Shown here: in pieces, positions 60,401-64,000 of the stretch
Layout: each line of letters starts with the position of its first letter
Position numbering within the stretch: position 1 is the stretch's first letter
DNA from: Zoroaster sp. YZ-2022
Taxonomy: Eukaryota; Echinodermata; Asteroidea; Forcipulatida; Zoroasteridae
Direction of reading: 5' to 3'
Assembly: GCA_029582265.1 (NCBI GenBank)
Contig: CM055819.1
Span: 31,845,164 to 31,909,163, forward strand
DNA: 64,000 bases
Notes under the pieces: model-generated
Databases searched by the model: none
What the model was told of the DNA's origin: nothing
The model's input: only the letters and a program-made list of their open reading frames with translations
Made by a program: the position numbers and the translations under genes

Positions 60401-62693
60401 CAAATAAAGTGATGGCTAACAGAAATTCATCATAAGAGTTCAGCATAGCCTACAGCCACACAAAAAGCCCTACGACTACGAGTATTATATTATCAAACAA
60501 TATTTCTCTTTTATTACTCTTACCTGTCCAACAATAATCCTACAAATGCGACATTATTCATAGTATCATCATGGTCACCATCACGTTCAACAATCAAATC
60601 CCCGAGTGTTTGCCATCATTTGAGGTTGGCTGGCCCGCCCGTCAATGGTCGCCAGGCATGCGTCGTTTTGCAGTAGACAGTGAGCTTTTCTTCGCCCAGC
60701 CCGCTCGGTCGAAATTCTAGCGTTGATTTTGATGGATGGCCTTCCAAACTGAACAGTTTTTGTCACTTTTTATTGGCGTTGATATGATGAAGGGGCAGTG
60801 ACGATGTTCCAAATAAATACGTTATTGTTGTTTCCAAAACTAAACTCGCTGGCAGTATCATAATTAAAAATACCCGACACGAAAAGCACCAAAGTGGTCG
60901 AGACTCTGCTTTACGCTTCCACGCAAAAAGTGTTCATATATTTATGGCCTAACCAGTACCAGCAGGCTCACACCTCGGGCGCTTTGCCGCGCTGGCGCCC
61001 ATGGCTGTACTGGTACAGTCTTGGTTCGGTTCCCGGTGTCTCGGGAAAGTGCCAAGACTTTCGTCTTTTTGTCGATTTTGACAATTTTCACCCATTGTTT
61101 CAAAACCATTTCACTTTTGTCATGTATCCATGAACTATAAAAAATAATTATTCTTGAATTTGGTTCAGTAATAAACTTTTTAAACGTCTGAAAGTGCGAC
61201 TATAACTTTTGTCCTCGTGAGTTTTCTGGACAAATTTTGGTTCACGAAAGTCACATGACATTGGTTTTTGTACAATAACAGAAAAACGATGCATTTTTCA
61301 GGGGTACTTGTGTGGACAATTACATTCTACTTTTGAAAGATCTTTCCAACCATGTATGTAAAACAATGAAATGTTGAGGGACGTTTTTTATCGCCCAATT
61401 TCGCGCGACAAAGGCGGTGTGTATCTTTAACACAACACGTGCAGGCCTTGAAATTGCCGTCGGTCTGTGTCATTGCTGCGATGCCCCCAAAATCACCGTG
61501 ACATTTCACGGCAATAAATTGCCGTGCCCTTCATTATATCTTGCATAACAAATGCCACCATTAGACGAGAAAAAAACCAATCTTTTTGCTGTTCTTATAA
61601 ATGCAAACAAACGTTAAAAAGCTATTCCAGTAGACGTAACAAGACGGCAAAATTGGCTTACCGCTGGTGCCCATAAAACCAAAGCTTGTAGTAAACACGT
61701 GTATCATATCAATTGGTACCCAAGCAGTACTGGGGAAACCCACATTAAAATCGCTTGCGTGCATGGTAATTAGGTTCGAAGGCAGACAGCCAGTAGGAAA
61801 ATTTGTTACGCGGCATAAGTACTACATTTAATTTGTTTATTGGCTGAATTCCTACATAATGTCGGAATTCAGCCAATAGGAAAATTCGTTAGGTTGCCAA
61901 GTAGGAATTCAGCCAGTACTTTGTTTCATCAACAGTGGGTGCGACCGGTAACGACTACAAGAAACTTAACCCGCGCCTTTCTCCGGCTTTTGGAACTTAA
62001 TTGTTTTCTCCTGCAGAAAAATACCGTAAGGTTTGTGCGCACGGACGGAAAGAAGTAGTAACCAGGCAATATAATTTTTAGTTGGTATTTATTTTTAAGA
62101 AATCGTATTTTTTACATGTATATCGTAGTGTCGTATTTTAATCATTTTGTCGTACAAAATACGACAAAAATCGTACTGGTTGGCAGCTCTGATCAAGACA
62201 ATAGGTGCATTTTAACTGCTAAGAGGGCTTCAATACGCCCAGAATGGATCGAGGGGTGGCTTTATTTTAATCAACCACAAACCTTCGATATCAGTGAGGT
62301 CAATGACATCCCCAGAGACCTCTCTCCTCTCAATCCAACCTGTATTGGACTCCAGAAGTACATCGATACAGTTATTGGTGAGTCTTGTCTGGTCTAGTGG
62401 GTCGATCAAGAGTTTACTCTGGTTGATGACGCTGTCTCTGACGACGCTCTCTGCGAGATGAGGGAATATCGGCTTCAGATTGTTGACGATCTCGTTCTGA
62501 AGGTATTCTACGGCTGTCTTGTTTTGATAAACACTGTAAATACAATTTTAACAAAAAAAATGATAAGCCTGGCATCATTTCAGAAGTGCAGTGAATTACG
62601 TACATGGACAATATATGAATTAGTTTTATTTAACGTACGTTCGCGTATAATCCCCACCCTCGTAATTTCGCCACCCGTTCCTTCTGACGTCAT
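31804..62693 (-). CDS. RNF216: RNF216 (TRIAD3) homologue, RBR E3 ubiquitin ligase
   Basis: Sixteen exons on the minus strand join in phase to about 1552 codons plus a stop (4659 nt). The human protein is 866-923 residues; the extra length is mostly a 634-codon proline-rich exon (50702-52604) and a 325-codon exon (54085-55063). The RING1-IBR-RING2 module is clear: RING1 in exon 10 ([20 protein letters not shown]), IBR in exons 11-12 ([19 protein letters not shown]), RING2 in exons 13-14 ([27 protein letters not shown]). The Cys of MTC, about residue 1462, corresponds to the catalytic cysteine of RING2. Exon 2 carries VIDLTDIE, a likely SUMO-interaction motif. In vertebrates RNF216 is an RBR ligase linked to K63 chains, TLR signalling and neuronal Arc. 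Identity rests on remembered homology and full phase agreement. The first exon is the weakest part. Confidence 0.93.
31978..32212 (-). repeat. SINE-B copy (tRNA-derived)
   Basis: On minus, an A-box region GGTGGTCGAGAAGTTAAGAC and a degenerate B-box GGGTTCAAATCCCGCCC, then the body CACAGACACTTGGAAAGC and the tail GTCGGTGTAGGGCAAATTAAA. It is the same family as 37812-38115 and 45165-45560. It lies in RNF216 intron 15. Confidence 0.8.
32271..32831. repeat. MITE with TAAGGGAGGAGGGCCAAAG termini, abutting exon 15
   Basis: The left arm AGGGCCAAAGACTTGG, CAGCCAAGCCTTTT is mirrored by AAAGGCTTGGCTGTACC, CTTTGGCCCTCCTCCCTTA. Related elements lie at 36681-37065 and 39154-39914. Bases 32590-32710 hold a nested TTAA-type piece (CCTCAATCCTCCAAAATCC). 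The right terminus touches the 5' splice site of RNF216 exon 15. Confidence 0.75.
32833..32902 (-). CDS. RNF216: RNF216 exon 15
   Basis: The acceptor is tgttttag and the donor CGAG|gtaagg. It encodes [20 protein letters not shown] and MTR, a charged helix matching the TEDDEKLIEEIQKEAEEEQ segment after RING2 in the human protein. The donor continues directly into a MITE terminus. Confidence 0.88.
33370..33415 (+). pseudogene. 3' end fragment of a CR1/L2-type LINE
   Basis: The plus strand reads [14 protein letters not shown] and a stop. The pattern (F/V)KSRLKTYLF just before a stop is typical of the C-terminus of CR1/L2-clade reverse transcriptase ORFs. Only these residues are preserved. Confidence 0.45.
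34586..34695. repeat. Tandem duplication of about 85 bp
   Basis: GGCCTACTGCACATGCGC followed by an ATCGTATTGCAGACGCTAT-type sequence occurs twice (34587 and 34664), with small differences. Each copy holds GCACATGCGC, a possible NRF1-like site. Confidence 0.7.
35629..35760. repeat. Near-perfect hairpin (fold-back MITE)
   Basis: Left arm ACTAATTGCGGTGACACC to AACTGGAGGT; right arm ACCTCCAGTT to GGTGTCACCGCAATTAGT. The arms are about 65 bp with almost no loop, the centre being GGAGGTTACCTCC near 35696. It is the most compact member of the fold-back family. Confidence 0.9.
35987..36127 (-). CDS. RNF216: RNF216 exon 14 (RING2)
   Basis: The acceptor is ccgtcatcag and the donor GAG|gtacgt; 47 codons. 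It encodes [20 protein letters not shown], then NHFCPH and [11 protein letters not shown], matching the human MSCRCGAQMCYLCR...CSRCSLWTDPT. The third residue, Cys, aligns with the catalytic cysteine of RBR ligases, and downstream zinc ligands are present. Confidence 0.95.
36456..36487. repeat. (GA)n microsatellite next to exon 13
   Basis: About 16 GA units begin 17 bp inside intron 13. On the RNF216 transcript this is a (CU)n tract just after the exon 13 donor. Confidence 0.95.
36504..36585 (-). CDS. RNF216: RNF216 exon 13 (RING2 start)
   Basis: The acceptor is gtgttttag and the donor AAG|gtaaag; 82 nt. It encodes [20 protein letters not shown] and KDQGCNK, with the first two zinc-ligand cysteines of RING2. 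One nt completes a Tyr codon begun in exon 12. Confidence 0.95.
36681..37065. repeat. MITE with TAAGGGAGAAGGGCCAAAG termini
   Basis: Left AGGGCCAAAGTCATGGTAC, CAGCCAAGCC; right AGGCTTGGCTGTACCATAAC, TTTGGCCCTCC. It includes a (CCCAGG)n-like stretch at 36726-36760. It is of the same family as 32271 and 39154. Confidence 0.8.
37098..37419. repeat. TTAA MITE with CCCTCCTA termini and internal TTTCAAAAC motifs
   Basis: TTAACCCTCCTATGG to ACATAGGAGGGTTAA. The interior has many copies of CCTTTCAAAACC and its reverse, another version of the short motif arrays found inside this terminal class. Confidence 0.8.
37440..37740. repeat. Dispersed repeat family C
   Basis: Matches 26036-26330 and 44755-45040 through GATTTACAGACTCTCCAC, CCCACAAACAAGAAACTA and GGCTACTTCTTTCTTTCC. 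Confidence 0.75.
37812..38115 (+). repeat. SINE-B, a tail followed by a complete copy
   Basis: A tail (GAGTATACAGTGCTATACAC, GTCGGTGTAGGGCAAAATTA) at 37812-37865 is followed by a second unit. Its tRNA-like region has the A-box TGGTCGAGAGG and B-box GGTTCGAATCC (37960-38030), and it ends with the same tail. Two units fused head to tail suggest insertion into or beside an older copy. Confidence 0.85.
38479..38576 (-). CDS. RNF216: RNF216 exon 12 (IBR)
   Basis: The acceptor is cgttgttttcag. The donor TTA|gtaaga was preferred over an earlier gtgtct because it alone keeps the frame and gives NIRVSYEERM, matching human YRTSIEEKM. It encodes [20 protein letters not shown] with IBR zinc ligands. Confidence 0.93.
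38608..38925. repeat. TTAA MITE with CCCTCCTA termini
   Basis: A copy of the family at 5076 and 40949, 32 bp upstream (transcript sense) of exon 12. The right end is decayed (GGAGAGTTAA). Confidence 0.8.
38987..39118. repeat. 45-bp tandem repeat, three copies
   Basis: The unit contains TTTCATTTGCAGAGTTCATA and CCTTTATCAAGCTACATG. Copies are nearly identical. Confidence 0.92.
39154..39914. repeat. Larger MITE of the GGGAGGAGGGCCAAAG family with nested inserts
   Basis: The ends TTAGGGAGGAGGGCCAAAG and CTTTGGCCCTTCTCCCTTA are inverted. Inside are a TTAA-type piece (39260-39390) and a block at 39395-39600. That block is shared with 63361-63560 (TTGGGTCAGTGGACACTG, GCCATGTACATGTATCACAG). It contains a local inverted duplication of GCATGCATGGAGCA. 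Confidence 0.75.
40021..40144. repeat. Short tandem repeat of GACACAAAAGGTCAATTCT
   Basis: Six or seven irregular copies of a 17-19-bp unit. No function evident. Confidence 0.85.
40262..40500. repeat. MITE of the TTAGGCC family, right end missing
   Basis: The left end TTAGGCCAAA is followed by AGCCTCCAGTTTCTGGTC. Interior blocks match 1249-1571 and 45991-46350. The right terminus is lost about 80 bp before exon 11. Confidence 0.65.
40578..40756 (-). CDS. RNF216: RNF216 exon 11 (linker and IBR start)
   Basis: The acceptor is tttccctcag and the donor AAG|gtacag; 179 nt. It encodes [20 protein letters not shown] and [15 protein letters not shown], corresponding to SELEKVLPQTILYKYYERK and ELVRCPSCSFPALLDS of the human protein. 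Confidence 0.95.
40949..41706. repeat. TTAA MITE (CCCTCCTA family) split by a nested MITE
   Basis: TTAACCCTCCTACTATAGC to CACAGAAGGGTTAA. It follows the 5076 copy up to AGTGCACTA, is interrupted at 41201-41642, and resumes with TATACCTTGGCAAGTATATC. Confidence 0.85.
41201..41642. repeat. 440-bp palindromic MITE nested in a TTAA MITE
   Basis: ATATGACATAAAACGGGCC and GGCCCCCTTTATTGTGTTTTATGTCATAT (in parts) form the ends. The body is one long inverted repeat (GTCACGTTAGCAGTTTTTC and GAAAAACTGCTAACGTGAC, ACTCAAATTA pairs). Comparison with the empty site at 5325 (CACTAGATATACC) shows a TA-type target. Confidence 0.85.
41830..42429. repeat. TTAA MITE with AGGTCCTATGAA termini
   Basis: TTAAAGGTCCTATGAA and TTCATAGGACCTTTAA are the ends. 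Inner pairs such as TGACGTAGACCTAGG and CCTAGGTCTACGTCA show a long inverted-repeat structure. Confidence 0.8.
42430..43087. other. RNF216: RNF216 intron 10, part without shared repeats
   Basis: AT-rich. There is a G run at 42870-42881. No exon or shared repeat recognised before exon 10. Confidence 0.5.
43088..43274 (-). CDS. RNF216: RNF216 exon 10 (RING1)
   Basis: The acceptor is ttatgttgacag and the donor AGAG|gtgatg; 187 nt. It encodes [40 protein letters not shown] and a C-terminal [10 protein letters not shown], with the RING1 zinc ligands. It matches DGQLIECRCCYGEFPFEEL of human RNF216. Its first 20 nt and the acceptor are repeated four more times upstream in transcript sense. Confidence 0.95.
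43255..43660. repeat. RNF216: Tandem array of the exon 10 splice boundary plus a transposon end
   Basis: A unit of 87-90 bp is repeated five times. Each holds about 20 nt of exon 10, its acceptor (CTCCTGTCAAC on plus), about 24 bp of intron, TTAA, and 40 bp of a transposon end (CTCTTTCCTACCGG, GATTTAACGGCTCACGCG). Exon starts are at 43274 (real) and 43361, 43448, 43538 and 43626 (copies). TTAA sites are at 43300, 43387, 43474, 43564 and 43652. Confidence 0.95.
43652..44725. mobile_element. piggyBac-like TTAA element, about 1.07 kb, non-autonomous
   Basis: TTAACTCTTTCCTGCCGG on the left and CCGGGTAGAAAGAGTTAA on the right are inverted termini with TTAA at both ends. An acidic N-terminal-like reading frame is at 43952-44125. 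No DDD-type transposase core is visible. The left end has been amplified together with RNF216 exon 10 (43255-43660). Confidence 0.75.
43952..44125 (+). pseudogene. Short acidic ORF inside the piggyBac-like element
   Basis: From ATG it reads [20 protein letters not shown], then an acidic stretch [18 protein letters not shown], and stops after 57 residues. Asp/Glu-rich N-termini are common in piggyBac-type transposases, so this may be a remnant of one. The assignment is by position and composition only. Confidence 0.4.
44755..45040. repeat. Dispersed repeat family C
   Basis: Shares GAGGACAAAGCCCCCTGAA, TTACAGACTCTCCACATCC and GGCTACTTCTTTCTTTCC with 26036 and 37440. Confidence 0.75.
45165..45560 (+). 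repeat. Two SINE-B copies in tandem
   Basis: Two tRNA-like heads with GACGTCTGCACTAGTAAGC and the B-box GGTTCGAATCC (45170 and 45424). Each is followed by CACAGACACTCGGAAAGC and a GTGTAGGGCAAAATT-like tail. The first lacks its 5' end. Confidence 0.85.
45632..45682 (-). CDS. RNF216: RNF216 exon 9
   Basis: The acceptor is tttgttacag and the donor GCG|gtgagt; 17 codons, [17 protein letters not shown]. It matches EHEDFLLALQMNEEQYQ, just before RING1 in human RNF216. Confidence 0.94.
45794..45936 (-). CDS. RNF216: RNF216 exon 8
   Basis: The acceptor is tttcctttag and the donor ATG|gtaagg; 143 nt. It encodes [20 protein letters not shown] and [12 protein letters not shown], corresponding to the basic and helical segment before RING1. 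Confidence 0.9.
45991..46350. repeat. MITE of the TTAGGCC family
   Basis: The left end TTAGGCCCCCCC is followed by AAGTCTCCTGTTTCTGGTC. The right end is CCAGATACTGGAGACT followed by T and G runs. It ends about 50 bp from exon 7. Confidence 0.65.
46400..46574 (-). CDS. RNF216: RNF216 exon 7
   Basis: The acceptor is atccatttacag and the donor AAAG|gttaga; 175 nt. It encodes [20 protein letters not shown] and [18 protein letters not shown], aligned with [20 protein letters not shown] of human RNF216. Confidence 0.93.
46666..47040 (+). repeat. SINE-A, full length
   Basis: The head AGTGCCATGGTCGAGCGG holds an A-box; the B-box is GGGTTCGAATCCC at 46731. The body follows, with CTGTATACTCCCCAGGAAG, and the tail GCGCTATATAAGTCTAC ends in (ATT)n. 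It lies 90 bp upstream, in transcript sense, of exon 7. Confidence 0.9.
47261..47669. repeat. MITE with GTGACYCGCTCTGTG termini
   Basis: GTGACCCGCTCTGTGCAAAT and CACAGAGCGAGTCAC are inverted ends. ATTT flanks both sides, a possible 4-bp target duplication. The interior is AT-rich. Confidence 0.75.
47676..48335. repeat. MITE with CCGTAATTTCCTGCGTATAA termini
   Basis: The left end CCGTAATTTCCTGCGTATAA and right end TTATACGCAGGAAATTACGG form inverted repeats extending into GACGC. Inner TGCGCCTTAT blocks recur. The GC-richer interior (47800-48230) has no transposase frame I could recognise. Confidence 0.8.
48430..48691. repeat. TTAA MITE with CCAGTTCGCGTCGG termini
   Basis: TTAACCAGTTCGCGTCGG and CCGACGCGAACTGGTTAA are perfect inverted ends of a 262-bp element. 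It is GC-richer than its surroundings. Confidence 0.85.
48835..48927 (-). CDS. RNF216: RNF216 exon 6
   Basis: The acceptor is tgatttcacag and the donor ATG|gtattg; 31 codons. It encodes [20 protein letters not shown] and [11 protein letters not shown]. It fits the segment around PKIDFFDYSKL of human RNF216. Confidence 0.88.
49134..49489. mobile_element. hAT-type MITE, 356 bp
   Basis: TAGGGCTGTGC and GCACAGCCCTA are inverted ends, flanked by the perfect 8-bp direct repeat ATACGTAT (49126 and 49490). Internal GGATACCCG and CGGGTATCC blocks form longer inverted repeats. Its two ends match the shoulders of the 9-kb element at 5727-14736. Confidence 0.88.
49811..49987 (-). CDS. RNF216: RNF216 exon 5
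   Basis: The acceptor is ccatttgcag and the donor GAG|gttagt; 59 codons. It encodes [20 protein letters not shown] and [15 protein letters not shown], matching EARFPDVANGFIEEI and LNVLCNFLLENPDYPKR, a UBA/CUE-like helical region. Confidence 0.94.
50356..50612. repeat. TTAA MITE with CCCTAACC termini
   Basis: TTAACCCTAACCCCTTAGGG to GTAGTTAGGGTTAA, 257 bp. The interior matches 18761-19030 in inverse, so it is a sister subfamily of 25445. Confidence 0.85.
50702..52604 (-). CDS. RNF216: RNF216 exon 4 (large proline-rich exon)
   Basis: The acceptor is tcttttttcag and the donor GTG|gtaagt; 1 nt plus 634 codons. It opens [20 protein letters not shown], then a long region of Pro, Thr, Ala and Gln with repeats of [13 protein letters not shown] type. 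It ends IELMTTEV, which joins exon 5. Near the end are about ten VPIPQ units and three copies of a [24 protein letters not shown] block. This length is not present in vertebrate RNF216 and the exon is likely disordered. The start is set by the acceptor, since the 2-nt carry from exon 3 fixes the frame. Confidence 0.85.
50975..51150 (-). repeat. RNF216: 15-bp coding minisatellite (VPIPQ units)
   Basis: Twelve or so copies of GATGGGTACCTGAGG on plus encode (VPIPQ)n on minus, in frame with exon 4. Some copies vary (VLIHQ near 50985). Two larger flanking copies of the [11 protein letters not shown] block show a higher-order duplication. Confidence 0.92.
52784..52970. repeat. MITE with GGYTGCGTTYCGCTTGCGC termini
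   Basis: GGCTGCGTTTCGCTTGCGC and GCGCAAGCGGAACGCACC are inverted ends, with CCTT flanking both sides (possible 4-bp target duplication). The interior also pairs (GGTTCCAC and GTGGAACC). Confidence 0.75.
53266..53940. repeat. TTAA MITE with AGGGACTGTATAGGATTGG termini
   Basis: TTAAAGGGACTGTATAGG and CTATAGAATCCCTTTAA are the ends. The right half includes a palindromic or IR structure and a GC-richer part (53540-53720). Confidence 0.75.
54085..55063 (-). CDS. RNF216: RNF216 exon 3
   Basis: The acceptor is ttcattgcag and the donor AG|gtaagt; 2 nt, 325 codons, 2 nt. It reads [20 protein letters not shown] at the start and [17 protein letters not shown] at the end. It is Ser/Thr/Asn-rich with a CPCDDC and His-rich patch ([19 protein letters not shown]). 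No domain is recognised; the region is likely disordered, like the equivalent N-terminal part of vertebrate RNF216. Confidence 0.85.
55170..55338. repeat. Fragment of the TTAA MITE family of 20239
   Basis: Contains GATTAACTCAGTGACTGAAAAT, GCCAGTAATTTTCAG, CTTAAACTTGGACACCGATTCC and ends ATCGTCCCTTTAA. The left terminus is missing. Confidence 0.7.
55339..56032. other. RNF216: RNF216 intron 2, left part
   Basis: AT-rich DNA between a MITE fragment and a larger transposon. It includes a lone GGAGGGTTAA end at 55752. No gene recognised. Confidence 0.5.
56430..56719 (+). CDS. Candidate exon of an unrecognised gene
   Basis: An open frame runs to the donor TCTGG|gtgagc. The first in-frame ATG is at 56598 ([20 protein letters not shown]). 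It ends [15 protein letters not shown], and phase 2 joins the exon at 57465. A different overlapping frame (56449-56626) encodes a Cys/His-dense peptide ([22 protein letters not shown]) before a stop. I cannot say which, if either, is translated. Confidence 0.3.
57465..57562 (+). CDS. Candidate exon joining 56430-56719
   Basis: The acceptor tctttttcag and donor GGAATTG|gtaatt are credible. In the phase set by the previous exon it reads [20 protein letters not shown] and [12 protein letters not shown] with no stop. Protein family not recognised. No further plus exons were found. Confidence 0.35.
57563..59389. other. Interior of the 5.2-kb element, no feature supported
   Basis: AT-rich, with a G run at 57737 and C runs at 59142-59163. 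No exon recognised. Confidence 0.4.
59390..59620. repeat. Fold-back element copy
   Basis: Carries GGTGGCACCATGTAAC, CAAGAACTGG, a central palindrome around CTGATCATCTTCATCCCCCT and CCAGTTCTTGTCAGAACC, matching the family at 35629 and 24671. A fragment of the 20239 family follows at 59690-59765. Confidence 0.65.
59963..60064 (-). CDS. Candidate exon (symmetric 102 nt) in RNF216 intron 2
   Basis: The acceptor is tgttttatag and the donor CCAAG|gtagag. Joined to 60524-60561 it reads [20 protein letters not shown] and then [13 protein letters not shown]. It is 102 nt with the same phase at both sides, so as a cassette it would also keep the RNF216 frame open between exons 2 and 3 (in another frame). 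The first reading looks more protein-like. Family unknown. Confidence 0.35.
60148..60171. repeat. (ACTCGT)4 microsatellite
   Basis: Four perfect hexamers. Confidence 0.95.
60524..60561 (-). CDS. Candidate first coding exon of an unrecognised gene
   Basis: An ATG at 60561 begins [12 protein letters not shown], with the donor GGACAG|gtaaga. It continues in phase into 59963-60064. The sequence upstream on minus (60562-61000) is GC-richer and could be a promoter or 5' UTR. No family recognised. Confidence 0.3.
62283..62533 (-). CDS. RNF216: RNF216 exon 2
   Basis: The acceptor is ttgtatttacag and the donor GAAG|gtttgt; 251 nt. It encodes [55 protein letters not shown] and [10 protein letters not shown]. 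The last piece fits the EWINLRDGPITISDSSDEE start of human RNF216 and is a likely SUMO-interaction motif. The helical N-terminal part has no equivalent I recall in human. It joins exon 3 through a shared Glu codon. Confidence 0.85.
62635..62693 (-). CDS. RNF216: RNF216 exon 1 (tentative start)
   Basis: The ATG at 62693 is the first on the minus strand after a promoter-like stretch. It gives [19 protein letters not shown], and 2 nt left over fit the phase of exon 2. The donor AC|gttaaa is weak. A better-looking donor 4 nt earlier (C|gtacgt) would break the frame. With this exon the whole model is 4659 nt, a multiple of 3. Confidence 0.4.
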
Positions 62694-62760
62694 GCCTCAG
62701 CCAAAGATGGAGTGACTGACAAATATATAGAGCCGGAAGCGACGTTAGATTATCTTTGAT
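62680..62760 (-). promoter_or_regulatory. RNF216: Presumed RNF216 promoter and start region
   Basis: CCGGAAG, an ETS-type motif (62733-62739 on plus), a TATATA stretch at 62724, and the CRE palindrome TGACGTCA at 62685-62692 lie within 60 bp of the presumed start codon. The CRE overlaps the ATG. The motifs are seen in the sequence; their use is inferred. Confidence 0.45.
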
Positions 62761-63090
62761 GGAAAGTGTACCTGTTTTATGTTAATAATCATGCTTACTG
62801 ATTGTCCAACAACAGTTGCGATATTATGACTGTGCATTGCGCAAACTTTTCCCGCACTGCTCATAATGCATAATGCAATTTTCATACCGCATACAATTTC
62901 AGGCAACGGCGATGCACTCTGTGTGAACTTTGGCCAATTGCTGGTTCTGGCAAGTCAAGTCAAAAACTTTCATGATATGCTTTCTCGTTTATATTTTTAA
63001 GTTATTTGTAAACCGTTTGTTTAAAAATGTGGTTTTAATTATATAAATTAGTTTAATGGGTGGTGACTATAAGATAACTAAATTTTAATT
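62761..63090. other. Upstream flank, no feature supported
   Basis: GC-moderate, then AT-rich. GCGCAAACTTTTCCCGC occurs at 62838. No gene recognised. Confidence 0.5.
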
Positions 63091-63327
63091 AGCCCTAACC
63101 TTCCCAAATCCTCCAAAATCCTCTGCTAAAGTGAAGGATTTTGAAGGATTGCAGTTATTAGGAAATTGCAGTGATGAAGGATTTAGATGTGGTTATTTGC
63201 TTGGTGGATTATGGAGAATTGAGGTTATCAGGCTATATTTGACATTGGATGAAAATGGAGGATTGAGGTTACATTGTACATTTATAGTTTGATGAAAATG
63301 TCGGTGTAGGGCAAAATTAAATCAATT
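63091..63327. repeat. MITE fragments and a SINE-B tail
   Basis: AGCCCTAACCTTCCCAAATC is followed by TAAAGTGAAGGATTTTGAAG and GGATTGAGGTTA blocks shared with 32590-32710 and 39260-39390. The SINE-B tail GTCGGTGTAGGGCAAAATTA is at 63300. Confidence 0.65.
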
Positions 63328-63360
63328 AATTACATTGTACATGTTGGTCTGTACAAAAAA

Positions 63361-63560
63361 AATGATTGAGGTTATTAGGCATACTTGCCTTCCTTCCTCC
63401 ATGGTACATGTACATCCAGATTTGTGGTAGTTATTGCAAGGCCAGTGCTTGGGTCAGTGGACACTGTTTATTGCTCCATGCATGCAGGGAAGGTCCCTGG
63501 CCATGTACATGTATCACAGATTAGAAACACATGTGTGCACACATGTGTGCATACATGTGT
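63361..63560. repeat. Dispersed repeat shared with 39395-39600
   Basis: GAGGTTATTAGGCATACTTG, TTGGGTCAGTGGACACTG and GGCCATGTACATGTATCACA occur in both in the same order. ACACATGTGTGC repeats follow. Confidence 0.75.
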
Positions 63561-64000
63561 GCATACAATTGGTAGTGGTAGGCAGATTCACGCAAGCCGC
63601 CGCTGGCGGCGCACTTCAAAAGCTAACTTTAGACATCGCGATTGTGACCGACTCACTCACATCCGGGTTCTCCCGAAAACGTTCCCCCTGGCTAGCTGTC
63701 CGTAGCTCGCGTTGTCGCTGTGCGGATTAATCGTTATCTGTAGACGCCATCTTAGATTCATTCATAAATTTTGCTTCGTTTCAATGCAAAATATCCGAAC
63801 TCGGACGTTAGAAATATCGCCGTGTTTACGACCCGTTTTTCATCATTGTGCATGACGGAAATTCATCATCAATTTAGAGGTATTGGATGGTCTTCACGAA
63901 ACTTGAAACCACGAAAAAAGGATACACCGTATCGTGGTGCCAACTGTAACGTTGGTGGAAAAACAGTGCAACTCGCGGAAAATGATCCGACAGCAAATTA
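63561..64000. other. GC-richer flank at the window edge
   Basis: Contains GCCGCCGCTGGCGGCGC (63597) and GACGCCATCTTAG (63743), a YY1-type motif often near promoters. It may be the start of a neighbouring gene. No exon is recognised. Confidence 0.35.

Larger units (their letters stand above)
56239..61430. mobile_element. TTAA element with AGRTACACACCGCC ends, 5.2 kb, inside the larger one
   Basis: TTAAAGGTACACACCGCCC on the left and GGCGGTGTGTATCTTTAA on the right are inverted 14-bp ends with TTAA outside. Two sets of candidate exons lie inside (plus 56430-57562; minus 59963-60561), along with a fold-back element (59390-59620). No transposase was recognised, so whether it was ever autonomous is unknown. 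Confidence 0.5.
56033..62191. mobile_element. Composite 6.2-kb insertion with CAGAGCTGCCAAC ends
   Basis: CAGAGCTGCCAACCCC at 56033 and TGGTTGGCAGCTCTG ending at 62191 are inverted ends, flanked by the direct repeat ATCAAG (56027 and 62192). CAGAG fits the hAT/P-type terminal pattern. The subterminal sequence is rich in TCGTATT-like motifs on both sides. The interior is almost wholly a second element (56239-61430). The insertion ends 92 bp before RNF216 exon 2. Confidence 0.6.

Noticed and set aside
63385..63730. Plus-strand ORFs of about 100 codons at the right edge
   Set aside because: The first half is a dispersed repeat also at 39395-39600; the remaining part has no recognised domain.

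Overview
The window is eukaryotic, from a metazoan. Two genes are split into short exons with GT-AG junctions, separated by long AT-rich introns full of small transposons. Protein similarity and the SINE/MITE load suggest a marine invertebrate, perhaps an echinoderm or another deuterostome, but the sequence alone does not prove this. There are no bacterial operons, rRNA genes or CRISPR arrays.

Layout: (1) 1699-15998, plus strand: the last six coding exons of TEX2, an SMP-domain lipid-transfer protein. The gene enters from the left. Its penultimate intron holds a 9-kb insertion (5727-14736), a hAT-type MITE carrying about 240 tandem copies of a 36-bp unit. (2) 16-31.8 kb: the space between the two convergent genes. 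It has no gene I can support. It holds MITEs, SINEs and an 81-bp-unit array (27062-29748, about 33 copies). (3) 31804-62693, minus strand: a near-complete RNF216/TRIAD3 gene, an RBR ubiquitin ligase, modelled as 16 exons whose splice phases all agree (about 1552 residues). The first exon is tentative. (4) 62.7-64 kb: the presumed RNF216 promoter and upstream DNA with repeats.

The repeats are organised. Many are flanked by TTAA (piggyBac- or Kolobok-like MITEs, at least six terminal types). Others are hAT-like with 8-bp target duplications, long fold-back hairpins, or two tRNA-derived SINE families. Several are nested. RNF216 intron 2 holds a three-level nest of about 6.2 kb, with candidate exons of unknown genes inside.

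Three places stand out. One is the MITE that became a giant minisatellite. Another is RNF216 exon 10, whose 3' splice site has been copied in tandem four more times together with the end of a TTAA transposon; every extra acceptor would lead into an early stop. The third is the 5' splice site of RNF216 exon 15, which abuts a MITE end that seems to supply part of the donor sequence. TEX2 and RNF216 are not known to act together; they are simply convergent neighbours here.
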